Part shown: piece after piece, positions 55,546-62,895 of the stretch
Numbering within the stretch: position 1 is the first letter of the stretch
How the letters are laid out: each line of letters opens with the position of its first letter
DNA from: Bacteroidota bacterium
Lineage (GTDB): Bacteria > Bacteroidota > Bacteroidia > AKYH767-A > 2013-40CM-41-45
Direction: 5' to 3'
Assembly: GCA_016711505.1 (NCBI GenBank)
Contig: JADJSV010000007.1
Coordinates: forward strand, 1-64,000
DNA: 64,000 bases
The notes under the pieces: generated by a model
What the model was told of the DNA's origin: nothing
Seen by the model: only the letters and a program-made list of their open reading frames with translations
Databases searched by the model: none
Program-made: the position numbers and the translations under genes

Positions 55546-56137
55546 TTACTTTTTAATTATCAAATATGATGTAGAATTTGTTTTGAAAATATATGATCCC
55601 GCAGGAAGCATTTCTATATTCAATATCATAGTATCAGAATTGATTTTGCCTTGCATAACCTTTTTGCCAATCGCATCCAGAATAAAAAACTCCTGATTCT
55701 GGTTTCCATTTAAGATCCGGATACTATTTTCAGCTGGGTTTGGATAGATTGAGATCTGTGAAGAATAGTTTTCTTCAATTCCTACAGGACAATCGATAAC
55801 ATCCAGGGTCACACCCGGGCCTTCAATATAGTTTGGACATAAACTTGGTGCACCTGTTACGTAATAGTTGCCGGGTTCAGTAACAGTTAAAACAGTTGTA
55901 TTGATTCCCGGAATCGTATCACCATCTTCATACCATGTAATATTTGTATCATAAGGCAGTAGGACTTCAAAGTACATAGTATCTCCCGGACAAAGAACAG
56001 ATTCACCTAGTGGTCCTATCGTAAAATCTCCTGATGACGCTACTGTAAATCCTGCAAAGGCATAGCCGTCAATTCGGATTTTGTGCAAAAGTCGTTGATC
56101 CAATTAATAGAAGAAGCAAGGTGTAAAGTTTTCTCAT
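55546..56137 (-). CDS. small secreted protein with T9SS sorting domain, frameshifted near 56069-56077
   Basis: From ATG 56137 a perfect signal peptide (MRKLYTLLLLLIGSTTFAQ) is read, then NPN and a stop. The next frame continues DGYAFAGFTVASSGDF, so removing one T in AATTGAC joins them. The rest has an Ig-like segment (LCPGDTMYFEVLLPYDTNIT, TVTEPGNYYV) and a T9SS type A domain (ISIYPNPAENSIRIL, FILDAIGKKVM, LPAGSYIFK). The restored protein is about 196 residues, short for a T9SS substrate. A TAAATTTG element lies 17 bp upstream of the ATG. The main ORF alone would lack any export signal, which supports the joined reading. Confidence 0.8.
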
Positions 56138-56153
56138 AAATATATTCTTTTTG

Positions 56154-56161
56154 CAAATTTA
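56154..56161 (-). promoter_or_regulatory. -7 element for the small T9SS protein
   Basis: TAAATTTG on the minus strand fits TAnnTTTG exactly. A TTTG lies 21 bases upstream of it (plus-strand 56183-56186). The predicted start of transcription is about 10 nt ahead of the ATG at 56137. Confidence 0.5.
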
Positions 56162-56288
56162 AATATTTACTTCAATTTGAAGCAAATTCGGTGAAGTTTC
56201 ATTTTTGTGTACTCAAAGCCTCAATGTATTCGCGCTTGTAAAACGTGGCGAGGAACAAATTTTGCAAAGCACATTAAAATTTACGAAA

Positions 56289-56612
56289 ATGAAAAAAATG
56301 GAAAAAACTGCCGGTGAAAAGACTGGAAAAGATATGGCGATTCGCAAAGACAATGAAGCATCAGCAGAAAAGATTGTTGTTCCTGATAATCCGCCTAAAG
56401 AATCAAATGAAAAAAAATCAGAAAAACGAGAAACTGATGCAGAAATAAAGAATGAGAGCACTAAAAAAGAGCCCCGTTCAGAAACGCAGAAAGAAAAGAG
56501 TACAACACAAACCACAACTACAGAGAAAGGCAAGGGATTGAAATCGGCGGTAGAAGGACGAAATGCCGATTCTCCATTACCTACTGATGATGACGGTGCA
56601 ATTGTTTTGTAA
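56289..56612 (+). CDS. small highly charged, probably disordered protein (hypothetical)
   Basis: Start chosen at ATG 56289 (MKKMEKTAGEK), giving 107 residues. The ORF is open from 56205, but CATTTTTG at 56200-56207 looks like a -7 promoter element, which would put the first ATG out of the transcript. Composition is dominated by Lys, Glu, Thr, Ser and Asp with no hydrophobic core (ESNEKKSEKRETDAE, TTQTTTTEKGKGLK) and a conserved-looking acidic end (LPTDDDGAIVL). I recognise no family. It resembles small charged stress-associated proteins only in composition. It precedes the sensor kinase gene by 77 bp. Confidence 0.55.
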   Translation: MKKMEKTAGEKTGKDMAIRKDNEASAEKIVVPDNPPKESNEKKSEKRETDAEIKNESTKKEPRSETQKEKSTTQTTTTEKGKGLKSAVEGRNADSPLPTDDDGAIVL

Positions 56613-56638
56613 AATATGATTGGAGCTTGAAGCCATTT

Positions 56639-56670
56639 TTTGGTTTAACTCAAGGTATTTTCTAACTTCG
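56639..56670 (+). promoter_or_regulatory. candidate promoter of the sensor kinase gene
   Basis: TTTG (56639-56642) and TAACTTCG (56663-56670), spaced 20 bases apart, fit the Bacteroidota -33/-7 pattern with one mismatch in the -7 box. The kinase ATG is at 56690. Confidence 0.4.
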
Positions 56671-56689
56671 TATTCTTCGCAGATCAATT

Positions 56690-58495
56690 ATGAAATATTT
56701 TAAAATTATTTTGTCCGATCTTTTATTTATTTGGCTCGGACTATTACTATTGATATCTTTTTTCTTTTTGTATCAACAGATTAATCAGTTGAGTGATTCC
56801 GAGCGGTGGGTAAATAATTCAAATGAAGTCAAATTAAAACTTGAGCAGGTTTTGTCCTCAGTAAAAGATGCAGAGACAGGACAAAGAGGCTATCTTTTAA
56901 GCCATGATTCACTTTTTTTAGAACCATATTCCATAGCGACAGGGCAGTTTGAAAGGGAGATTTCCGGACTACAATCAATGATCGGTGATTCAAAAGACCA
57001 GCATGCTGATATAGAAAGGATCCGTGAATTAGGAGTGAAACGTTTAGATGCATTGAACGTCTTGCTTTTTATGGATAGCCGGCCCAGAAATTCGCGACAA
57101 AAAGATTATCTGCCAATGCTCATTCGTGGCAAACAATTAATGGACTCTCTCAGGTTTGAAGTAACTAAAATGATGGTTCATCAGGATGAAATTTTGAAAC
57201 AAAGAATTGATGAGAGAAATAAGGATACAATCATTACTCCACTATATGCATTTATTTTTTTCGTGCTAACATTGGTTGTTCTGATTTCTTCTTTCCTCAG
57301 AATTAAACGACAACTCAGAGAACAATTAATACTGAAAAAAGAAGTTGACGAGTCCAAACATTTTCTGGATTCTGTACTCGATACTTCACCAAATAGTATT
57401 GTTGTGTATGACGCTATTTATTCTAATGGAAAATTGCAGGATTTCAAGATCATTCATGCAAATAAATATTCGGAAGATCTGAATATTGTTTACTCAAAAT
57501 TTAAAATCGGAAGAAGTTTGCTTGAGGCAATTCCAAATGCTAAGGAGCTTGGAATTTATAAACATTTCTCTGATGTTCTGATGAGCGGAAAAAATATTGA
57601 ATTCGATTTTGAGTATGGAGCCAATGGAAGTAAAAAATGGTATAAGGTTTCTCTCAGTAAGCTGAATAATGGAATCACAGCGTCGATGACAGATATTTCA
57701 GACATCTTCCGTGCATCTGAAGAACTGGCGAAAGCAAACCGTCAATTGGAACGCAAGAACCGTCAACTTGAACAAAGTAATCAGGAATTAGCTTCGTTCA
57801 GTTATGTTGCCAGTCATGACTTGCAGGAGCCTCTTCGTAAAATTCAGGGATTTTCAAACAGGATAATTGAAGTTGAAGCGGAAAAATTTTCTCCTTCTGC
57901 AAGAGATTATTTCGAAAGGATTATTTCCGCAGCAAGCAGAATGCAAAATCTCATTGATGCTCTCCTCAATTTCTCGCGAACCAATACTCAGGATCAGATT
58001 TTCGAAGTGACAGATCTGAATATAATTCTTAATGAAGTGAAAGTTGCACTCAAAGAAAATATTGAAGACAAGCAAGCTGTATTCACAGCAGATGTTTTGC
58101 CAACCATTCCGGTAATTCCCGTACAGATCCATCAACTATTTCTGAATCTGATTGGAAATGCAATCAAGTATAACAAACAAGGAATACCACCCGTTGTAAA
58201 AATAAGTGTTGATGTTGTGAAAACTGCATTAGATAATGGTGCTGAACTGGACCCTGCCTTCTCCTATTGGAAAATAAGTTTTGAAGACAATGGAATTGGT
58301 TTTGAACAGCAATATGAAAGCAAAATTCTTGAGTTATTTCAGCGCCTCCATGGCCGAACAGAATACAGCGGAACAGGTATTGGATTGGCCATTTGCAAAA
58401 AAATTGTGCAAAATCACAATGGAGTACTCAAAGCAATTGGCAAACCGGATATTGGATCGATATTTTCCGTCTATTTTCCATTGATTAACCGATAA
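56690..58495 (+). CDS. CHASE3-PAS sensor histidine kinase
   Basis: A 601-residue membrane kinase. Helix 1 at about 11-30 and helix 2 at about 183-204 bracket a periplasmic CHASE3 domain (VKDAETGQRGYLLSHDSLFLEPY). A PAS-like domain follows (about 223-340, LDSVLDTSPNSIVVYDAIY), then a coiled coil (RQLERKNRQLEQSNQELASF). HisKA has the phospho-acceptor in YVASHDLQEPLRKIQGF near residue 377. HATPase_c shows LFLNLIGNAIKYN (N box), FEDNGIGFE (G1) and YSGTGIGLAICKKI (G2). There is no receiver domain. The nearest regulator is the stand-alone receiver at 60211-60639; pairing is possible but not shown by adjacency. Confidence 0.93.
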   Translation: MKYFKIILSDLLFIWLGLLLLISFFFLYQQINQLSDSERWVNNSNEVKLKLEQVLSSVKDAETGQRGYLLSHDSLFLEPYSIATGQFEREISGLQSMIGDSKDQHADIERIRELGVKRLDALNVLLFMDSRPRNSRQKDYLPMLIRGKQLMDSLRFEVTKMMVHQDEILKQRIDERNKDTIITPLYAFIFFVLTLVVLISSFLRIKRQLREQLILKKEVDESKHFLDSVLDTSPNSIVVYDAIYSNGKLQDFKIIHANKYSEDLNIVYSKFKIGRSLLEAIPNAKELGIYKHFSDVLMSGKNIEFDFEYGANGSKKWYKVSLSKLNNGITASMTDISDIFRASEELAKANRQLERKNRQLEQSNQELASFSYVASHDLQEPLRKIQGFSNRIIEVEAEKFSPSARDYFERIISAASRMQNLIDALLNFSRTNTQDQIFEVTDLNIILNEVKVALKENIEDKQAVFTADVLPTIPVIPVQIHQLFLNLIGNAIKYNKQGIPPVVKISVDVVKTALDNGAELDPAFSYWKISFEDNGIGFEQQYESKILELFQRLHGRTEYSGTGIGLAICKKIVQNHNGVLKAIGKPDIGSIFSVYFPLINR

Positions 58496-58526
58496 AAATC
58501 TAACTTACTAATAGATTATAAGATAG

Positions 58527-58700
58527 TTATAATCCATCGTTTAGATTTTTTAAGTTCTGGAGATTATTGCCCCCACTTTTTAAATTGTCTTCAGCTTGAA
58601 TCTGTGAATGTTTTTTCAGCAGTTTGTCAATTCTTTTAAAAGCAGATAAATTCAACTGGTTGCCATTTTTATCTACATCTTCTTTTTTAATTGCCTTCAT
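58527..58700 (-). CDS. small 57-residue hypothetical protein
   Basis: On the minus strand ATG 58700 to TAA 58527 encodes MKAIKKEDVDKNGNQLNLSA, then FKRIDKLLKKHSQIQ and a polar end NLQNLKNLNDGL. Charge and helix pattern look protein-like, codon use resembles the neighbours, and nothing else occupies the interval between the kinase gene and the DUF3606 gene. No family recognised. It is a plausible but unproven gene in a stretch that already holds several tiny proteins. Confidence 0.5.
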   Translation of the reverse strand: MKAIKKEDVDKNGNQLNLSAFKRIDKLLKKHSQIQAEDNLKSGGNNLQNLKNLNDGL

Positions 58701-58866
58701 GATAATTGTGTTTCATTTATGACAATACTATTTTTATACCAGTAATAGTTAAAATTATTATTTTTTTTAAACCTTTTAAGAGTTATAAACAGCTATGTTA
58801 AAAATTATCATTCAAAGACTTTTTTCTCGGCACAGATATTGAATTTTAACATTAAAAGATGATGTC

Positions 58867-59055
58867 ATGAAAACAAAATCCAACTCATACGATTACAGAA
58901 GGCTGAGAATTAACTTTACTTACGATATTGATTTCTGGGCGAGGCATTGGGGAATTTCTGCATCGAGTATCTCCGAAGCAATCATTAAGACAGGCAGTAA
59001 CGTTTTATCGATGATAAGAAAATATTTAAAGGCCAGTTCGAAATTGCATTCGTGA
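58867..59055 (+). CDS. DUF3606-like small protein
   Basis: A 62-residue protein with RRLRINFTYDIDFWARHWGI, then SASSISEAIIKTGSNVLSMI and RKYL. This fits the DUF3606 pattern (R-I-N ... Y-D/E-x-x-x-W ... G-V/I-S ... L-x-x-A-I-x-x-x-G ... V-x-x-I-R-K-Y-L). DUF3606 proteins are small, soluble, of unknown function, and common in soil and water bacteria, often near stress genes. It is followed 24 bp later by a CGCAGAT-type repeat. Confidence 0.75.
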   Translation: MKTKSNSYDYRRLRINFTYDIDFWARHWGISASSISEAIIKTGSNVLSMIRKYLKASSKLHS

Positions 59056-59079
59056 TTTCAATTTTATGGTGATTTTTCT

Positions 59080-59121
59080 CCCGCAGATTTCGCAGATCTC
59101 ACAGATTTATCACAGATTTTT
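59080..59121. repeat. CCGCAGAT-type intergenic repeat
   Basis: CCCGCAGATTTCGCAGATCT followed by CACAGATTTATCACAGAT is related to the arrays at 17984-18405, 24347 and 30790. It is non-coding. Confidence 0.65.
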
Positions 59122-59193
59122 AAAAAATATCGCAATAAAAAAACGGGCATGATGTTTTCTTAGTTACAAATACTAATCTTAATTCTAGTTATT

Positions 59194-59766
59194 ATGAAAT
59201 ATAGCAAAGTAAATATAACCAAACTGGAGAGTATTTCTAAGGGCAAAATTCTTGTTGCAAAACCATTTTGGCAAAACGAATTATTTAAAAGATCAGTAGT
59301 GTTAATTTTCAGACATGAAAATCAAAAAGTACGAGGGATTATATTAAATAAGGTCTCTTCAATTTCTTTAAACGATGTTGTTCCTGACTTTGGATATAAT
59401 GCACCTCTTTTCTTTGGCGGCCTTAATGCTGTTGATGGCATTTCTTGTATACATTCTTCAGAAGATGTTCCGGGATCTATCGAACTCGGAAATGGACTTT
59501 TCTTCGGTGGCGATTATGAATACATAACAGAAATGAGTGAGTCCGGAATGTTGAGTCTGGAGGACTTCCGGTTTTATGTAGGTCAAATTGAATGGAATGA
59601 AGAAAATTTGCTTGAAGAGATCAATGAAGGTAAATGGTGGACAAGCAAGATCAGCTTACCTGAATTTTATAGCAACTCTTGTGACCACTTGTGGAGCGAA
59701 AAACTTATCAGGGAAAACCATATGTATGGATTATTTGAAGAATGGCCGGATCCTTCACTAAGTTAG
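59194..59766 (+). CDS. YqgE/AlgH family protein
   Basis: A 190-residue protein of the UPF0301 (YqgE/AlgH) family: KGKILVAKPFWQNELFKRSV at about 17-36, VRGIILNKVS, then LFFGGLNAVDGISCIHSSED (equivalent of the usual FxGGPV segment), LFFGGDYEYI and FRFYVGQIEWNEENLLEEIN (equivalent of YxGYAGWxxGQLE), and a late HLWSEKL. The family is cytoplasmic and of unsettled function; AlgH was first linked to alginate regulation in Pseudomonas. The usual GGP and G-Y-A-G-W motifs are altered here, so this is a divergent member, possibly a second copy. Confidence 0.85.
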   Translation: MKYSKVNITKLESISKGKILVAKPFWQNELFKRSVVLIFRHENQKVRGIILNKVSSISLNDVVPDFGYNAPLFFGGLNAVDGISCIHSSEDVPGSIELGNGLFFGGDYEYITEMSESGMLSLEDFRFYVGQIEWNEENLLEEINEGKWWTSKISLPEFYSNSCDHLWSEKLIRENHMYGLFEEWPDPSLS

Positions 59767-59825
59767 ATCAAAGTGGCATATTATTTTCTATCATTTTCAC
59801 TGCAGTTTAAATCTACAAAATAATC

Positions 59826-59960
59826 ATGAAAAAAGCACCGAAAGAATCCTCTCGCCGCATCAAGGTTAAACTTGATAGCAAAACTATTATCATCATTAAC
59901 AAAGTCTCTTCGCTGAAAGTATGGCAAGAGCGTTACCCTTACGCACATATAGTTCAATAA
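59826..59960 (+). CDS. 44-residue small basic protein
   Basis: ATG 59826 to TAA 59960 encodes MKKAPKESSRRIKVKLDSKT, then IIIINKVSSLKVWQERYPYA and HIVQ. The order basic N-terminus, a beta strand (TIIIIN), a helix and a W-x-x-R-Y-P motif looks conserved. I have an impression of similar short proteins in Bacteroidota but cannot name a family. The start is 59 bp after the AlgH stop and the stop is 20 bp before the next ORF, so it could belong to the same transcript. Confidence 0.55.
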   Translation: MKKAPKESSRRIKVKLDSKTIIIINKVSSLKVWQERYPYAHIVQ

Positions 59961-59980
59961 AATAATTAAAGTCAAAAAGA

Positions 59981-60196
59981 ATGATACAGTCGATAATAGA
60001 ATATACAGGATTTTTCGTAACAGCAATTTTTGTTTTAGGAATAGTTGCTTCGATTCTCTTTGCAGTCTGGGATGAGGTACAGTCAACTAAATTTCCAGTT
60101 TTGCATTTTCTTAAAAGAAAACCCGGAAATTTGATCAGATTACTTAAACACCAATTTTATTTCCGATATACCCGATTCAAAAGAACACGTGCGTAA
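59981..60196 (+). CDS. small single-helix membrane protein (hypothetical)
   Basis: A 71-residue ORF with a membrane helix at about 10-30 (GFFVTAIFVLGIVASILFAVW) and a basic cytoplasmic tail (LKRKPGNLIRLLKHQFYFRYTRFKRTRA). No known family. It begins 20 bp after the 44-residue gene and is convergent with the response regulator gene, whose stop is 14 bp away. The clean topology supports coding. Confidence 0.6.
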   Translation: MIQSIIEYTGFFVTAIFVLGIVASILFAVWDEVQSTKFPVLHFLKRKPGNLIRLLKHQFYFRYTRFKRTRA

Positions 60197-60210
60197 AAAT
60201 ATACCCACTA

Positions 60211-60639
60211 TTAAAGGCTGTATTGGGATATTTCAGGGGTATAAAAATCGAAATTAATTTTAAGAATGTGTTCTAATTTCAGTTTGAGCTGATTAAAGTC
60301 GTTTGGCTTCGAAAGAAAAACTTCAGCTCCTAAGCGATGAGTTAATTGCACATCTCTTGGATCATTGGAAGTTGTAAAAATTACGATTGGGATCAGGCTT
60401 AGTTTAATTTCAGTTTTCAAAACTTTTAAGCATTCAAAGCCATTCATATATGGCATATTCAGATCCAGAAATAAAACATCCGGAAGTTCATTCAACCCTT
60501 GTAATATCTTTATCGCATCTTTACCATTCCTGGCTACTGAACACTGAATAGCAGGATCAATTTCTTTTAAGGCATCAGTAAAAAATAGCTGGTCGTCCTC
60601 ATCATCATCAACAAGGAATATTTTTTTATTTACGATCAT
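60211..60639 (-). CDS. single-domain response regulator
   Basis: A 142-residue CheY-like receiver with no output domain. Acidic pocket DDDEDD at residues 10-15, phospho-acceptor Asp in VLFLDLNMPYMNGFE (about 54-68), switch Thr in IVIFTTSNDP (about 86), and conserved Lys in EVFLSKPNDF (about 110). The VDDDEDDQ start and N-D-P insertion are typical of receivers that work with Bacteroidota hybrid or CHASE3/PAS kinases. It has its own good promoter (60664-60693). The kinase at 56690 is the only candidate partner in view. Confidence 0.93.
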   Translation of the reverse strand: MIVNKKIFLVDDDEDDQLFFTDALKEIDPAIQCSVARNGKDAIKILQGLNELPDVLFLDLNMPYMNGFECLKVLKTEIKLSLIPIVIFTTSNDPRDVQLTHRLGAEVFLSKPNDFNQLKLKLEHILKINFDFYTPEISQYSL

Positions 60640-60663
60640 TATTTTTTAATCTTCGAGTTGGAG

Positions 60664-60693
60664 CAAAGGTAAATGTTAAATAGCGAATTACAA
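60664..60693 (-). promoter_or_regulatory. Bacteroidota-type promoter of the response regulator gene
   Basis: On the minus strand TTG (60693-60691), 19 bases, then TACCTTTG (60671-60664), an exact match to the TTG-N19-TAnnTTTG consensus. The start codon is at 60639, leaving a leader of about 18 nt. Confidence 0.65.
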
Positions 60694-60840
60694 CTAAAAC
60701 ATTTAATATAGTTGAAAAGTTGGGGTTGGTCTGTCTTTTTAAGTAATTTTCATTAAGTAAAGGGAAAAAGGATGCGTTAGGGGGCTTTCGATAAAGTTGT
60801 CCGGCGGTAGGTCTCAAAATTCCATGACTTGAAATATTGT

Positions 60841-61944
60841 ATGGAAGATAAAAGTTCAGGTTTAGATCTCAATAATAGCGATAAAATGAATGAAGATCCT
60901 TTGTTTAAAGGTACTTCATTTAACCCATACGTATATTTCTATCGCCGGTATTCTAAATTTCCTCATCGCCATTGGGTGAAGAATATAGACAGGAAAGGTC
61001 TCCTCGACAATCTTTCTGTAAAATATGATATTCAGAAAAACAAAGTTCTTGGAACTACCATTCATTCATCACATAGTGACGATGGCGAATCTTCATATGG
61101 ATCGTATGCTTTAGATGATCATTTGCTGCTCGATTTTCCTTCAGGAGAAGAAGGATTAGAAAACGATGTTCATCTTTATTATTCTGACGAAGTCCCGACG
61201 ACCAAGGTGGCAGGACTTCTTGAAGAAGTTAAAAACTTTTATCTGCCGGTTAATAAGGAGAATGTTAGTGTCCGGTTACTAATGTTGAATAAAGAGGATG
61301 AACTGGAATTTGTTCCAATTGTTCTCAAACGATCTTATACTAATATTGAACTTAACTATAATGATGATTTGTTTCAGTTAAATGAAATGTTAGTTGACAG
61401 ATTAAACAGAATCAATGATAAGGGTCTGGTTATATTCTATGGAAAAGCAGGGACAGGGAAAACTACTTATATCAGATATCTGGCCGGGGAAATAGATAAA
61501 CAAAAACTATTTGTACCGGCAAGCTTAAGTAAGAAAATTGGAAATCCGGAATTCCTCGCATTACTAAGAGATTATAAAAATTCAATATTGATAATCGAAG
61601 ATGCAGATTGGTTATTGAAAAAGAAAAACACAGACGATGACCAGGTATTGGCAAATATATTAACGTTGTCTGATGGGTTGTTGTCTGACTTTTTTCACAT
61701 TCAGATTATATGCACGTTCAATAACGATATCAGAACCATTGAGCCAACACTGTTGAGAAAAGGAAGACTGATTGCTAAGTACTATTTTAAAGAACTTGAG
61801 ATAGAAAAAGCTACAAGGTTATGTATGTATCTTGGATATAAGTTTGTTCCTGAAACTGAAATGGTACTTGCAGATATATTTTTCGCAGAAGAAAAGGAAT
61901 ATCAGACACCATATAACAGCAAACGAAATCTGGGTTTCAGATAA
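60841..61944 (+). CDS. AAA+ ATPase (BCS1/spastin-like core) with unknown N-terminal domain
   Basis: ATG 60841 gives 367 residues (a TTG start four codons earlier is less likely). The N-terminal about 165 residues (FNPYVYFYRRYSKFPHRHWV, DDGESSYGSYALDDH) match no family I know. The AAA core starts near residue 200: Walker A YGKAGTGKTTYIRYLAGE, Walker B SILIIEDADWLL, sensor 1 IQIICTFNND and arginine finger LLRKGRLIAKYYF. The C-terminal lid is short, ending QTPYNSKRNLGFR. It is probably an ATP-driven remodelling protein. It has no obvious partner gene. A repeat begins at the base after its stop. Confidence 0.85.
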   Translation: MEDKSSGLDLNNSDKMNEDPLFKGTSFNPYVYFYRRYSKFPHRHWVKNIDRKGLLDNLSVKYDIQKNKVLGTTIHSSHSDDGESSYGSYALDDHLLLDFPSGEEGLENDVHLYYSDEVPTTKVAGLLEEVKNFYLPVNKENVSVRLLMLNKEDELEFVPIVLKRSYTNIELNYNDDLFQLNEMLVDRLNRINDKGLVIFYGKAGTGKTTYIRYLAGEIDKQKLFVPASLSKKIGNPEFLALLRDYKNSILIIEDADWLLKKKNTDDDQVLANILTLSDGLLSDFFHIQIICTFNNDIRTIEPTLLRKGRLIAKYYFKELEIEKATRLCMYLGYKFVPETEMVLADIFFAEEKEYQTPYNSKRNLGFR

Positions 61945-62075
61945 TACCGGGATTTAATGGATTATTGGATTACCGGGAGTGAAAAGTAGTACCAGTAAGG
62001 AAATTCCGGTAATCTATTAAATCCATTATTCCATTATTCCAGATTCCATTAATCCAATAATCCTTTAATCCTAGT
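61945..62075. repeat. ACCGGGATTTAATGGATTATTGG repeat with inverted copies
   Basis: Directly after the AAA gene stop, TACCGGGATTTAATGGATTA plus TTGGATTACCGG is followed by its reverse complements (CCGGTAATCTATTAAATCCA at about 62007-62026, then ATTCCATTATTCCAGATTCC and AATCCAATAATCC to about 62070). It is the same family as 3174-3246. The rest of 62076-62334 is non-coding apart from the terminator at 62161. Confidence 0.8.
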
Positions 62076-62160
62076 CAGGCCTAGTTCCAGTGTTTTGGCA
62101 CAGTTATTTAATACTTATTCCGAACTCGATTTCATAAATTAGTCGGTGTTCATGTGGGGG

Positions 62161-62194
62161 CAGTGTAAAATTGAAATTTTGCACTGTCTTTTTT
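62161..62194 (+). terminator. intrinsic terminator downstream of the AAA ATPase gene
   Basis: CAGTG-T-AAAAT, loop TGAA, ATTTT-G-CACTG followed by TCTTTTTT. It lies 217 bp after the AAA stop, beyond the repeat array. Confidence 0.85.
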
Positions 62195-62334
62195 ATTTTA
62201 TGAATTTATTTTTTTATGTGAGAAATTGATTACACACTTTTCTGTGAATATTTTGAATCCTTCACTTTTTTCAATAGAAAATCAATGATTTTACATGGCT
62301 TGGAATTTTTAAAGATTTCTAAAAAAAACATGTT

Positions 62335-62835
62335 ATGGAAAACATTCGCCACAGAAGGTTAACATTAAGAGAAAATTTTAATTATTCATTCAAGTACAGT
62401 ATCATCTATACTTTCATTGCTGTCCTGATTTTTGCGATCGCGCGTATCACAGGACTTTATGTTCGTGAGGAATTGCGGTTCCTTAATTATATATTGTTGT
62501 TTCCGGTTGGATATTTCGGTGTAAAATCAGCATATCAGGAACACGGAAATCACCTCAATTATTTCGGAGGATTAATGATTGGGTTTTTGATTGGGCTACT
62601 TGGACAAACGTGGTATGCAATTCTGTTTGTTATCTATCTATACCTGGACCCTGTTGTCTTAGCATTTTTGCTAGGACAATTGCCCCAACCATTGCTGTAT
62701 CCACATCTTGCAATCGGTTTTATTCTGATTTCTGAAGGTCTTGGCGCAAGTGCAATTTTATCACTGGCAATGATGCAGATCTTTAGATTCAAGCCTAAAT
62801 CGGAAAAAAATATTTCAGTTCCACTTGGGAAATAA
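62335..62835 (+). CDS. four-helix membrane protein (possibly DUF4199-like)
   Basis: A 166-residue protein with hydrophobic helices at about 20-40 (SIIYTFIAVLIFAIARITGL), 48-62, 74-100 (GGLMIGFLIGLLGQTWYAIL) and 122-150 (LLYPHLAIGFILISEGLGAS). Topology and the pattern of the last helix loosely resemble DUF4199 proteins of Bacteroidota, but this is weak. No catalytic residues. It is convergent with the 62896 gene, separated by a 16-bp-stem hairpin. Confidence 0.75.
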   Translation: MENIRHRRLTLRENFNYSFKYSIIYTFIAVLIFAIARITGLYVREELRFLNYILLFPVGYFGVKSAYQEHGNHLNYFGGLMIGFLIGLLGQTWYAILFVIYLYLDPVVLAFLLGQLPQPLLYPHLAIGFILISEGLGASAILSLAMMQIFRFKPKSEKNISVPLGK

Positions 62836-62839
62836 AAAG

Positions 62840-62879
62840 CGAAAGAACGTTTGATGCTTATTGATCAAACGTTCTTTCG
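62840..62879 (-). terminator. bidirectional hairpin terminator between convergent genes
   Basis: CGAAAGAACGTTTGAT, loop GCTTATTG, ATCAAACGTTCTTTCG: a perfect 16-bp stem starting five bases after the stop at 62835. On the minus strand it is followed by CTTTTTA, so it serves mainly the 62896 gene. Confidence 0.85.
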
Positions 62880-62895
62880 AACTTTATAAAAGAAT

